Below, in pieces: positions 1 through 6,100 of a stretch of DNA of 9,769 nt. Origin of the DNA: Pyrinomonadaceae bacterium. GTDB taxonomy: Bacteria; Acidobacteriota; Blastocatellia; Pyrinomonadales; Pyrinomonadaceae. Numbering within the stretch: position 1 is the stretch's first letter; the number at the start of each line of letters is the position of its first letter. The position numbers and the translations under genes were made by a program. The notes below the pieces were generated by a model. It saw only the letters and a program-made list of their open reading frames with translations, made no database searches and was not told the DNA's origin. The stretch covers positions 1 through 9,769 of the forward strand of contig JAICQI010000158.1 in NCBI GenBank assembly GCA_025937955.1, written 5' to 3'.

Positions 1-2
1 CC

Positions 3-803
3 GTCTTCTCTCAAAAGGCCGCTGTTCCTGATCTGCAATTGTTGACGCGCACCTCGACGCGGCGTGAGACGCGCCGATTTCATTACGGCGGTACGGTTAC
101 TTTGATCGCTGCGCCGAGAGGTTCGGTGACTGTCGAGGGATGGTCGCGCAACGAAGTTGAGCTGACTGCGAACATCGAGCTCAAAGGACCGACGGAAGCC
201 GACCTGGACCAACTCGCGGCCGTGAACAATTTCGTCTTTGACGAAGATATGAATCACCTGAGCATTCTCACCACCGGCACGCACGATCGCGTCTACATGA
301 AGCGCACCGCAAAGAACTTCCCAAAGAAGCTGCTCAACATGCCATGGAAGATCGACTATCGGTTGCGCGTTCCGGTCAATACGGATCTCGAGGTCAACGC
401 AGGTCACGGCGAAGTCAAACTTTCCGGTGTCGAAGGCGCGCTGCGGGTCAGCGCCACGGAGAGTGACACCGCGCTCACGCTCACTGGCGGCACTATTTCA
501 ACTACCGTCACGGCAGGCTCGATCACGTTGAGCATTCCGGCGCGAAGCTGGCGCGGCAGCGGCGCTGATATTCGCATCGCCTCTGGAACTATTAATGTCG
601 ATCTGCAGCCCGGTTTCAGTGGCGACATCGATGCCGAGATCTTGCGCACCGGAAAGATCGTAAGCACTTACGAAGGGCTCGCCTCGCGCGAAAAACCAGG
701 CATCACCGAGCGCACTGTCCGCGCGCGCGCCGGCGCCGGTGGCGCGTTCTTCAGGTTTACGGTTGGCGATGGGACGGTGAATATTCGGAAGGTCGCGCAA
801 TAA
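3..803 (+). CDS. DUF4097-like beta-rich surface/adhesin-like protein, 5'-truncated by the window edge
   Basis: The reading frame is open from base 3 to the TAA at 801-803 with no stop. The first available start is a TTG at 39, but the frame continues upstream of it, so the true start, and probably an export signal, lies outside the window. The visible part (about 266 residues) is dominated by short alternating beta-strands rich in Gly, Thr, Ser and Val. An N-terminal strand pair (near GGTVTLIAAPRGSVTVEGW) is followed by repeated 'G-x-[IV]-x-[LV]' strands such as GHGEVKLSGVEG and IASGTINVDL. This pattern is typical of the DUF4097/'putative adhesin' beta-solenoid or sandwich proteins, which are usually exported or membrane-associated and of unknown function. 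I see no catalytic motif. The family call is from strand pattern only and is moderate; a generic hypothetical secreted protein is the alternative. Confidence 0.6.
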   Translation, partial: VFSQKAAVPDLQLLTRTSTRRETRRFHYGGTVTLIAAPRGSVTVEGWSRNEVELTANIELKGPTEADLDQLAAVNNFVFDEDMNHLSILTTGTHDRVYMKRTAKNFPKKLLNMPWKIDYRLRVPVNTDLEVNAGHGEVKLSGVEGALRVSATESDTALTLTGGTISTTVTAGSITLSIPARSWRGSGADIRIASGTINVDLQPGFSGDIDAEILRTGKIVSTYEGLASREKPGITERTVRARAGAGGAFFRFTVGDGTVNIRKVAQ

Positions 804-807
804 AACT

Positions 808-834
808 CGCAGATTTTTCGCGGATGAACGCGAA
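808..834. repeat. Short dispersed palindromic repeat (CGCGTTCATCCGCGAA type)
   Basis: The bases between the adhesin-like gene and dcd contain TTCGCG (817-822) and CGCGAA (829-834) around a 6-nt loop, a 6-bp hairpin. Read on the - strand the core is TTCGCGTTCATCCGCGAA, followed by AATCTGCG. This closely resembles the repeat unit at 3955-3975 (GATCCGCGTCATCCGCGG), so it appears to be the same small dispersed family in the opposite orientation. Confidence 0.4.
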
Positions 835-839
835 TCGTC

Positions 840-845
840 TAAAAT
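840..845 (+). promoter_or_regulatory. Putative -10 box of dcd
   Basis: TAAAAT matches the sigma-70 -10 consensus at 5 of 6 positions and ends 7 nt before the dcd ATG at 853. There is no convincing -35, and the position where one would fall is inside the small hairpin at 817-834. If the box is used, transcription would begin at or within a base or two of the start codon, giving a leaderless or nearly leaderless mRNA. This agrees with the absence of a Shine-Dalgarno sequence. Confidence 0.3.
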
Positions 846-852
846 CACAGGC

Positions 853-1419
853 ATGAGCATCAAATCCGACAAGTGGATCCGCATGATGGCCAACGAGTAC
901 AGGATGATCGAACCGTACGAGCCCGGCCAGGTGAAAGAAGTTGAAGGCAAACGAATCGTTTCGTATGGAACATCCAGCTATGGCTACGATATTCGTTGCG
1001 CCGACGAGTTCAAACTCTTCACCAACATCAACAGCACCATCGTCGATCCAAAAGAGTTTGACGAGAAGAACTTCGTCGATATCAAAGGTGAGTCGGTAAT
1101 CATTCCGCCTAACAGTTTCGCGCTGGCGCGCACTGTCGAATACTTCCGCATACCTCGCAACGTGCTCACGATCTGTCTCGGCAAAAGTACTTATGCGCGC
1201 TGCGGGATCCTGGTGAACGTCACGCCGTTTGAACCGGAGTGGGAAGGCTACGTCACTCTCGAATTTTCAAACACTACGCCACTGCCGGCAAAGATCTACG
1301 CCAACGAAGGCGTCGCGCAAGTAGTCTTTTTCGAATCCGATGAAGTCTGCGAAACCTCATATAAAGATCGCGGCGGCAAGTACCAGGGCCAACGCGGCGT
1401 GACGCTGCCCAAGATGTAG
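853..1419 (+). CDS. dcd: dCTP deaminase
   Basis: Cytosolic enzyme of pyrimidine deoxynucleotide metabolism: dCTP + H2O -> dUTP + NH3, feeding dUMP and thymidylate synthesis. The 188-residue length is normal for the family. Diagnostic stretches are SYGYDIRCADEF (residues 42-53), the nucleotide-binding GKSTYARCGI (110-119), and EPEWEGYVTLEFSNTTPLP (127-145). E137 stands where the catalytic glutamate of the E. coli enzyme (E138) falls. GVAQVVFFESDE (153-164) and the C-terminal KYQGQRGVTLPKM complete the trimer-forming fold. The GKSTYARCG form, instead of RSSxAR, is that of many alphaproteobacterial-type Dcd proteins. A separate dut gene nearby argues for the monofunctional deaminase rather than the bifunctional deaminase/dUTPase. 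The ATG at 853 is kept because the N-terminus fits the family, although no Shine-Dalgarno is visible. Family assignment is very secure. Confidence 0.96.
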   Translation: MSIKSDKWIRMMANEYRMIEPYEPGQVKEVEGKRIVSYGTSSYGYDIRCADEFKLFTNINSTIVDPKEFDEKNFVDIKGESVIIPPNSFALARTVEYFRIPRNVLTICLGKSTYARCGILVNVTPFEPEWEGYVTLEFSNTTPLPAKIYANEGVAQVVFFESDEVCETSYKDRGGKYQGQRGVTLPKM

Positions 1420-1435
1420 ATCTCAATAACAGAAA

Positions 1436-1469
1436 CTCCGAGCCGGCCGGGTGGGCGGCCGTTTCGGAG
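1436..1469 (-). terminator. Rho-independent terminator-like hairpin between convergent dcd and the cysteine-rich ORF
   Basis: The outer arms CTCCGA (1436-1441) and TCGGAG (1464-1469) and the inner arms CGGCC (1444-1448) and GGCCG (1457-1461) form an 11-bp, very GC-rich stem. It has a 2x2 internal loop and an 8-nt apical loop. On the - strand the stem is followed by TTTCTGTTATT, a reasonable U-tract, so it best serves the - strand small ORF ending at 1498. On the + strand the tail is not T-rich, but the hairpin may still slow transcription out of dcd. Confidence 0.55.
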
Positions 1470-1497
1470 ATCCTGACACTGAAGAGGTTTTCACTCA

Positions 1498-1671
1498 TCA
1501 GCGGTTGATTAGTTCGACGGCGTTTCCGCCAAGCGTTTCACAAAACGAATCCGTAGGCTGACAACAGTTGTCACAGGTACATTCCGGGTGGTGTGTTTCA
1601 CACTCGGTTCCGCGACAGATCGGCATTTCGCATTCAGCGTTACTGTTGCCTCTAATATCACTTTCGATCAT
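1498..1671 (-). CDS. Cysteine-rich acidic small protein (57 aa), unknown function
   Basis: I do not recognise a family. The start at 1671 is chosen over an upstream in-frame ATG at 1722 because AAGAGGAGG (1687-1679, - strand) sits 7 nt before it, one of the best ribosome-binding sites in the window. The protein has eight cysteines in 57 residues (C14, C19, C24, C31, C33, C36, C37, C44; spacing C-x4-C-x4-C-x6-C-x-C-x2-CC-x6-C) and two adjacent histidines (H27, H28). It also has many Glu/Asp and no signal peptide or membrane segment. The pattern suggests metal binding (metallothionein or zinc-ribbon-like) or, less likely, a modified-peptide precursor; neither is shown. The gene lies between dcd and dut on the opposite strand, with a structured leader and a downstream hairpin of its own. 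Coding status rests on the strong ribosome-binding site and the non-random composition. Confidence 0.65.
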   Translation of the reverse strand: MIESDIRGNSNAECEMPICRGTECETHHPECTCDNCCQPTDSFCETLGGNAVELINR

Positions 1672-1691
1672 TTCAAAACCTCCTCTTTTGC

Positions 1692-1749
1692 GGCTCGTAT
1701 GATTGGTTAAGTCGAGCCTCACTGCTTACAACTCAGTGGAGAGCCAATC
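1692..1749 (-). promoter_or_regulatory. Structured leader with mutually exclusive hairpins upstream of the cysteine-rich ORF
   Basis: Two pairings compete. One is GATTGG (1701-1706) with CCAATC (1744-1749), enclosing CACTG (1720-1724) with CAGTG (1734-1738). The other is GGCTCG (1692-1697) with CGAGCC (1713-1718). Each disrupts the other. On the - strand they precede the ribosome-binding site by a few bases, so they could act as an attenuator or metal/ligand-sensing leader, or as a protein operator in DNA. No known riboswitch class is recognised. Confidence 0.3.
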
Positions 1750-1778
1750 AAAAAAATTATTTTTGCCACTCGATCGAG

Positions 1779-1784
1779 TAGAAT
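1779..1784 (+). promoter_or_regulatory. dut: Putative -10 box of dut
   Basis: TAGAAT matches 5 of 6 consensus -10 positions and would start transcription near 1791, about 27 nt before the dut ATG. The -35 region falls in the A/T-rich tract 1750-1762 and has no clear consensus, so the call is weak. Confidence 0.25.
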
Positions 1785-1797
1785 GCATGGCGCCACG

Positions 1798-1810
1798 TTG
1801 TTTTAAACAA
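1798..1810. promoter_or_regulatory. Perfect 6+1+6 palindrome in the dut leader
   Basis: TTGTTT-T-AAACAA is a perfect inverted repeat with a one-base centre, ending 7 nt before the dut start codon and lying just downstream of the putative -10 box. A dimeric repressor could bind here. Chance occurrence in an A/T-rich leader is also possible. Confidence 0.2.
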
Positions 1811-1817
1811 GCAGCTT

Positions 1818-2252
1818 ATGCCTTCTACCCCAGAGGTCCTTCGTTTCAAACAACTTGATTCGCGCGCGGTGCTTCCCCAGCGGGGAAGTGCGTTAGCGGC
1901 GGGATTGGATATTTGTTCGATTGACGAAATCAATATCGGTCGCAGGCAACGTGTAGTGGCGCGAACCGGATTAGCAGTGGCGATACCGCCCGGTTTCTAT
2001 GGTCGGATTGCGCCGCGATCGGGACTGGCGGCGAAGAATGGTTTGGATGTACTTGCAGGCGTGATTGATTCGGATTACCGCGGTGAAGTCTGTTGCTTGC
2101 TCTATAACACGGGCGACGAACCGATCAACTTGCCTGCCGGAAGCAAAATTTGCCAGTTGATCGTCGAACAGATCATTACGCCGGAAGCTGCATGGTCTAC
2201 CGATCTCGATGAGACCGCGCGTGGCGCCGGAGGATTTGGATCGACAGGTTAA
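1818..2252 (+). CDS. dut: dUTP diphosphatase (dUTPase)
   Basis: Homotrimeric cytosolic enzyme: dUTP + H2O -> dUMP + PPi. It prevents uracil misincorporation and supplies dUMP to thymidylate synthase. All five trimeric dUTPase motifs are present in order in 144 residues, the usual length: motif 1 AAGLDICS (27-34), motif 2 APRSGLA (65-71), motif 3 GVIDSDYRGEV (81-91) with catalytic D84 and base-stacking Y87, motif 4 GSKICQLIVEQI (108-119), and motif 5 RGAGGFGSTG (135-144). The C-terminal arm closes over the active site through F140. There is no strong Shine-Dalgarno before the ATG. It lies downstream of dcd, the enzyme that produces its substrate, and 14 bp upstream of the M28 peptidase gene with which it may be co-transcribed. 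The assignment is very secure. Confidence 0.97.
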   Translation: MPSTPEVLRFKQLDSRAVLPQRGSALAAGLDICSIDEINIGRRQRVVARTGLAVAIPPGFYGRIAPRSGLAAKNGLDVLAGVIDSDYRGEVCCLLYNTGDEPINLPAGSKICQLIVEQIITPEAAWSTDLDETARGAGGFGSTG

Positions 2253-2266
2253 GGTTCTGTAATTAC

Positions 2267-3925
2267 ATGAAGCAATATAAATATCTCGCACTACTCCTCT
2301 CCATTCTGCTGGTCACTTCAACCGCCTTTGGTTGGACACAGGGCGCAGCGCCGGCGACGACGCGCGCGCTCACCGCGACCGAGCAACAGCTCGTCGAAAG
2401 CATCAGCATTGCAAGTATCAAAGAAACGGTAAACGCACTCGTCGCGAACGAAATGCAGGGTCGCGGCACCGCGCAACCCGGTGGAGACAAGGCCGCGGCA
2501 TATCTCGCCGATCGTTTTGCAAAGCTTGGCCTGAAACCACTTGGCGAGAAAAACTCGTATCTTCAGCCGATCAAATTCAAAGAGACGCAGTTTCTGCCGC
2601 AAACCGCATTCACAGTTGGCACTGAAAACCTGAAACTCGGATCAGACTACTTCGTGTCGCCGCCGTACAGCGGCGACGAGAACATCAACGGCAAACTTGT
2701 GTTCGTCGCCTACGGAGTCGACGTTCCCTTTCTAAAACGAAAAGATCTGACCGGAGTAGACCTCCGTGGCAAAATCGTTGTGATTCAAGATGGTCCACCT
2801 CCCGGGATCTCCAAGAGCCAGTGGGCTAAGGCGCAAGCGCAGGGCAACGTAATACGGGCTTTGATAATGCGCGGCGTTGCGGCAATTGTGACCATCGGCC
2901 AGAACCCGGAGACAATTACTTTCGCGGAGCTTGCTGACTACCTGACGCGGCGTCGAATCGAGCCGGAGTCAAGTACGGAGCTGCCTGATTTTATTCCTCC
3001 GTTCTTGAGCGTGAGCAACACGGCCGCGGAAAAACTTTTCGCCTCGTCTGGTGTGACGCTGGCGGAAGCTTTAGCGAAGGCCAAACGCGACGACTTCACG
3101 CCGATGGAACTCAATCAATCGGCCACCATAACAGTAAAGCTGAAGAAAGCAATTGGCGTCGGCAACAACGTTGTCGGGTTGTTGGAAGGATCGGATCCGA
3201 AGTTGAAATCGGAAGCTCTGGTCTATTCCGCTCACTATGATGCTTACGGTATTTCTGCGGACAACCGCATCTATCACGGTGCGGCTGACAACGCGCTCGG
3301 CGTCGCTGAGATGTTGGCGATCGCGGAGGTGTTGACGCGCGCGCAAACCAAGCCGCGTCGCTCAATAATCTTTCTTGCCGTGACTGGAGAGGAGTATGGC
3401 GGCTACGGTTCGGATTACTGGGTGAAGCATCCAACCTGGAAGATTCAACAAGTCGCGGCGGATCTCAATCTCGACGGGATGGGCACCGAAGTTTATGGAC
3501 CAGTCAAGGTGCTGGTTGGTTATGGCGCCGAACATTCGTCACTGGGCGCGCTGTTGAATGAGGTGGCGGCAGCGACTGGGCTGCGCGTCATTCCCGATCC
3601 AATGCCGGAGGAGAAATCGTTCTACCGCTCGGATCATTACTTCTTTGTTCAAAAAGGCATTCCCGGAATGATGATCCTCGGCGCGCCCGATGGCGCTGTC
3701 CAAAGTTGGACGGAGCGGTTAAAGAAGTGGTCAAAGACTGACTATCACCAGCCGACTGACATTGTTCGTCCTGATTGGGACTGGAGTGGACCACGCACAA
3801 TAGCGAGCGTGATGCTCTTGATGGGTTTACGCGCAGCGAACAGTGAAGCCATGCCCGCCTGGCTCCCCTCATCCATCTTCAATCGCGAGCGCGGCACCGA
3901 CAAACCCCCACCACCCGAACCCTAA
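2267..3925 (+). CDS. Secreted M28-family zinc peptidase with PA-type insert
   Basis: Exported aminopeptidase-like metallopeptidase of 552 residues. Residues 1-22 form a signal peptide (MKQYK, then a hydrophobic core to TSTAFG). Residues 130-260 contain a protease-associated (PA)-like insert (GKLVFVAYG, LRGKIVVIQDGPP, RGVAAIVTIG). The M28 catalytic domain covers about 300-525: H323 and D325 (AHYDAYG), the bridging D341 (AADNALG), E375 as general base and E376 as ligand (TGEEYGG), D403 (NLDGMG) and H457 (SDHYFF). All five metal ligands are therefore present, which predicts an active two-zinc enzyme. The motif YHQPTDIVRPDWDW (493-506) near the end is typical of bacterial M28 proteins. The tail is Pro-rich (KPPPPEP). 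The substrate cannot be read from sequence; release of N-terminal residues from peptides in the periplasm or outside is likely. It may be co-transcribed with dut. Confidence 0.92.
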   Translation: MKQYKYLALLLSILLVTSTAFGWTQGAAPATTRALTATEQQLVESISIASIKETVNALVANEMQGRGTAQPGGDKAAAYLADRFAKLGLKPLGEKNSYLQPIKFKETQFLPQTAFTVGTENLKLGSDYFVSPPYSGDENINGKLVFVAYGVDVPFLKRKDLTGVDLRGKIVVIQDGPPPGISKSQWAKAQAQGNVIRALIMRGVAAIVTIGQNPETITFAELADYLTRRRIEPESSTELPDFIPPFLSVSNTAAEKLFASSGVTLAEALAKAKRDDFTPMELNQSATITVKLKKAIGVGNNVVGLLEGSDPKLKSEALVYSAHYDAYGISADNRIYHGAADNALGVAEMLAIAEVLTRAQTKPRRSIIFLAVTGEEYGGYGSDYWVKHPTWKIQQVAADLNLDGMGTEVYGPVKVLVGYGAEHSSLGALLNEVAAATGLRVIPDPMPEEKSFYRSDHYFFVQKGIPGMMILGAPDGAVQSWTERLKKWSKTDYHQPTDIVRPDWDWSGPRTIASVMLLMGLRAANSEAMPAWLPSSIFNRERGTDKPPPPEP

Positions 3926-3931
3926 TTCGCT

Positions 3932-3975
3932 TCTGATCTGCGTTAATCAGGCTTTCTGATCCGCGTCATCCGCGG
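3932..3975. repeat. Two tandem imperfect copies of a small palindromic repeat
   Basis: TCTGATCTGCGTTAATCAG (3932-3950) and TCTGATCCGCGTCATCCGCGG (3955-3975, first 14 bases differing at two positions) are adjacent imperfect copies. Each can fold: CTGAT/ATCAG in the first, and CCGCG/CGCGG around TCATC (3961-3975) in the second. They start 7 nt after the M28 stop codon and could help end its transcript, though no T-tract follows. The second copy resembles the repeat at 808-834 read on the other strand. Confidence 0.45.
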
Positions 3976-4031
3976 TACCCCAAAAGGTTTATTCCTCACC
4001 CTTCCCAGGTAACACGGCTTTTGCATGCCAT

Positions 4032-4095
4032 CGTACTGAACACCTCAATTACCGCGTTTTCTTGGGTAATTGTTCCGAGGTGAGTCAGCAGTACG
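4032..4095. promoter_or_regulatory. Three-tier long inverted repeat upstream of the 641-residue protein gene
   Basis: Nested arms are CGTACTG (4032-4038) with CAGTACG (4089-4095), CACCTC (4041-4046) with GAGGTG (4077-4082), and AATTACC (4047-4053) with GGTAATT (4065-4071). They close an 11-nt loop (4054-4064). The 20 base pairs are interrupted only by small asymmetric gaps on the right side. As RNA this would be a stable structured element or small ncRNA. As DNA it lies roughly 55-120 bp upstream of the start site predicted from the sigma-54-like site at 4124-4138, the usual place for an enhancer-binding protein. No family is recognised. Confidence 0.45.
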
Positions 4096-4123
4096 TATCG
4101 TTTTCAGCCTCCCCCCACCCGCT

Positions 4124-4138
4124 TGGCACAAAGTTTGA
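4124..4138 (+). promoter_or_regulatory. Near-consensus sigma-54 (-24/-12) promoter
   Basis: TGGCAC (4124-4129), five bases, then TTGA (4135-4138) matches the TGGCAC-N5-TTGC consensus in sequence and spacing: the -24 GG (4125-4126) and the -12 position (4137-4138) are exactly 10 bases apart. The one departure is GA instead of the usually invariant GC at -12. Transcription would start near 4150, leaving a short leader with the strong ribosome-binding site. TTGACA at 4135-4140 could instead be read as a sigma-70 -35, but no -10 follows at 16-18 bases. Confidence 0.35.
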
Positions 4139-4157
4139 CAGAGATGCTCCAGGTCTG

Positions 4158-4164
4158 AAGGAGG
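4158..4164 (+). promoter_or_regulatory. Strong Shine-Dalgarno fixing the start at 4174
   Basis: AAGGAGG lies 9 nt before the ATG at 4174. It is followed by further purines (AGAGAAGAG), indicating efficient initiation and settling the start of the exported protein. Confidence 0.7.
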
Positions 4165-4173
4165 AGAGAAGAG

Positions 4174-6099
4174 ATGAGACCAATCAGAACAACAATTTTC
4201 ATGACCTTCCTATTAGCGTTGGTGACCGCCGGCATGGCCACTGCGGCCATGGCTCAATTCGGCGCCAACGACACGGCGGCAAGAGACGTCGTGCGACGCA
4301 TTCAAACCCGCACCGACTCTCTACAGCGTGCAGTGCAGAACGCTGCCGATCGGAACAACTATCGCGTAGAAGATATCGAACGCATGATCCTCGACTTCGA
4401 GAGCGCCGCAAATCAACTCGACCGGCGTCTTTCTTCGCGACGCACGGCGACTGCATCAGACGTGCAAACACTGCTGGATCGCGGCCAGCAGATCGACACC
4501 TTCTTCGTGAACAATCGATTGGGTGCAGGCTCGAGACGTGAGTGGCAGGCGATCCGCGGCGATCTGGATCAACTGGCCGGCTACTACAACCTGACGCCAC
4601 GTTGGAGTTCTGGTGGTGGCATCGGTGGCGGAAACAACGACTACACGATTGGCGATCGACAAATGCGCCAGTTGGTTGACCAGCTTAACGTTCGCTCAGC
4701 CACGTTCAGCCGCAACCTCCGTAATGATCTCAATCGCGGCAATTACAACGATCGCGGTTCGGCTGATGAAGTTCGTCGTCAGTTAAGTGAGTTCGAGACA
4801 GCGTTGGTCCAATTGCGCAATCGTGTGAATAGCCGGCAGGTATCTTCGTCAGATGCCAGCAATGTGTTAGACCGCGCGGCATTCCTGAACAACTACATCG
4901 GCAATCGACAGTTGTCGTACCAGACTGAAAACAACTGGAGCGCTCTTCGCTCGGATCTCGACCGGCTAGCCAGCGCATTCAACATTGCGTGGAACTGGTC
5001 GACAGTGCCCGGAGTGCCCGGAGGCGGAGGTTTTCCTGGGGGCAGCCGCCGGGATTTGACCGGTACCTTCACGCTTAATGCGAGCCGCGGTGACGATGTT
5101 CGGAGGGCGGTTGATAACGCCACGAGAAACCTCTCGCTCGCCGAGAGACAGCGCGTTTACGATTCGCTGCTACGACGACTGGATCCGCCGAATATGCTCG
5201 CGATCGATCGTCGTGGAAACTCTGTGACAATCGTGTCCACCAGGGCGCCGCAGATCAACTTCGTCGCCGATAATCGTGAACAGGTCGAGACTACGCAAGG
5301 GGGCCGCTCGGTTCGCGTGCGCGCCAACCTCGTGGGCGACACGTTGACCATCACGCGCACAGGCGAGCGTGCCAACGACTTTACCGTGAGCTTTGATCCG
5401 TCCAACGACGGTAGAGAGTTGCTGGTAACCCGCACGCTCTACAGCGATCGCTTCACTCAGCCGGTTACAGTCAGGACTTACTACGACAGGACTTCTGATG
5501 TAGCCCAGTTGAACATTTACGACACCAATCGCGAAGACTCGAACATTGGTCAGGGTCAGGCAACGGGAAGTTTTGTGATTCCGGACGGCACGCAACTCGT
5601 AGCCGTGCTGAACAATGATTTGACGACGCAGAACGTTCGCGAAGGTGAGCGGTTTACGATGACGGTTCGCTCGCCCGGCCAGTATGACGGTGCGACGATC
5701 GAAGGATCAGTGCTAAACGCCGAACGCAGCGGTCGCGTCACTGGCCGGTCACAGATGACCTTGGACTTCGACACGATTCGTCTACGCGACGGTAGAAGCT
5801 ACCGGTTTGCCGGTATTCTCGAAAGCGTTCGTACGCCGAATGGTGACGTAGTCCAGGTTGATAACGAAGGCGCGGTCCGCGATAGCGATCAGACCAAACA
5901 GACCGTCACGCGCACGGCCATTGGTACTGCGGTTGGCGCCATCATCGGCGCGATCGCCGGCGGTGGCAAAGGCGCAGCGATTGGTGCCGTTATCGGTGCT
6001 GGCGCAGGCGCCGGATCGGTATACATTCAGGGTCGAGACGATCTTCAGCTGAATGCCGGAACTGAGGTGACCCTCAGGGCCACTGGCCCAAGAGGCTAG
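4174..6099 (+). CDS. Exported protein with duplicated helical domain and C-terminal glycine zipper, unknown function
   Basis: I do not recognise a named family for the whole protein of 641 residues. Residues 1-27 form a signal peptide ending AAMA, followed by QFGAND. Two copies of a roughly 105-residue helical domain follow (about 37-144 and 163-275). They match in stretches such as FESAANQLDRRLSSR (75-89) against FETALVQLRNRVNSR (207-221), and REWQAIRGDLDQLAGYYNL (122-140) against NNWSALRSDLDRLASAFNI (253-271). Each copy ends in an aromatic W-S and a glycine-rich linker (147-153; 280-290). Residues 295-450 are beta-rich with a short helical insert near 305-335. Residues 465-560 form a second beta domain with IPDGTQL and EGSVLNAERSGRVTGRS, which vaguely resembles the VirB10/TrbI-type beta-barrel. 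Residues 582-614 are a glycine-zipper (GTAVGAIIGAIAGGGKGAAI...), usually membrane-inserted or oligomerising. A periplasmic or outer-membrane-associated structural protein is a reasonable inference. Confidence 0.85.
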   Translation: MRPIRTTIFMTFLLALVTAGMATAAMAQFGANDTAARDVVRRIQTRTDSLQRAVQNAADRNNYRVEDIERMILDFESAANQLDRRLSSRRTATASDVQTLLDRGQQIDTFFVNNRLGAGSRREWQAIRGDLDQLAGYYNLTPRWSSGGGIGGGNNDYTIGDRQMRQLVDQLNVRSATFSRNLRNDLNRGNYNDRGSADEVRRQLSEFETALVQLRNRVNSRQVSSSDASNVLDRAAFLNNYIGNRQLSYQTENNWSALRSDLDRLASAFNIAWNWSTVPGVPGGGGFPGGSRRDLTGTFTLNASRGDDVRRAVDNATRNLSLAERQRVYDSLLRRLDPPNMLAIDRRGNSVTIVSTRAPQINFVADNREQVETTQGGRSVRVRANLVGDTLTITRTGERANDFTVSFDPSNDGRELLVTRTLYSDRFTQPVTVRTYYDRTSDVAQLNIYDTNREDSNIGQGQATGSFVIPDGTQLVAVLNNDLTTQNVREGERFTMTVRSPGQYDGATIEGSVLNAERSGRVTGRSQMTLDFDTIRLRDGRSYRFAGILESVRTPNGDVVQVDNEGAVRDSDQTKQTVTRTAIGTAVGAIIGAIAGGGKGAAIGAVIGAGAGAGSVYIQGRDDLQLNAGTEVTLRATGPRG

Positions 6100-6100
6100 T

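Noticed and set aside
498..950. 150-codon - strand frame spanning the end of the adhesin-like gene and the start of dcd
   Set aside because: Antisense to two better-supported genes, no ribosome-binding site or domain.
1274..1498. 74-codon - strand frame whose ATG overlaps the stop of the cysteine-rich ORF (TGATG)
   Set aside because: The junction looks like translational coupling, but the product is Arg-rich, runs through the terminator-like hairpin and into the antisense of dcd, and has no recognisable feature.
4135..4140. TTGACA as a sigma-70 -35 box
   Set aside because: No -10-like sequence at 16-18 bases; that position is occupied by the Shine-Dalgarno region.
4062..4541. 159-codon + strand frame overlapping the start of the 641-residue protein
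   Set aside because: Out of frame with a gene that has a signal peptide and a strong ribosome-binding site; composition is shadow-like (Arg/His/Ser-rich).
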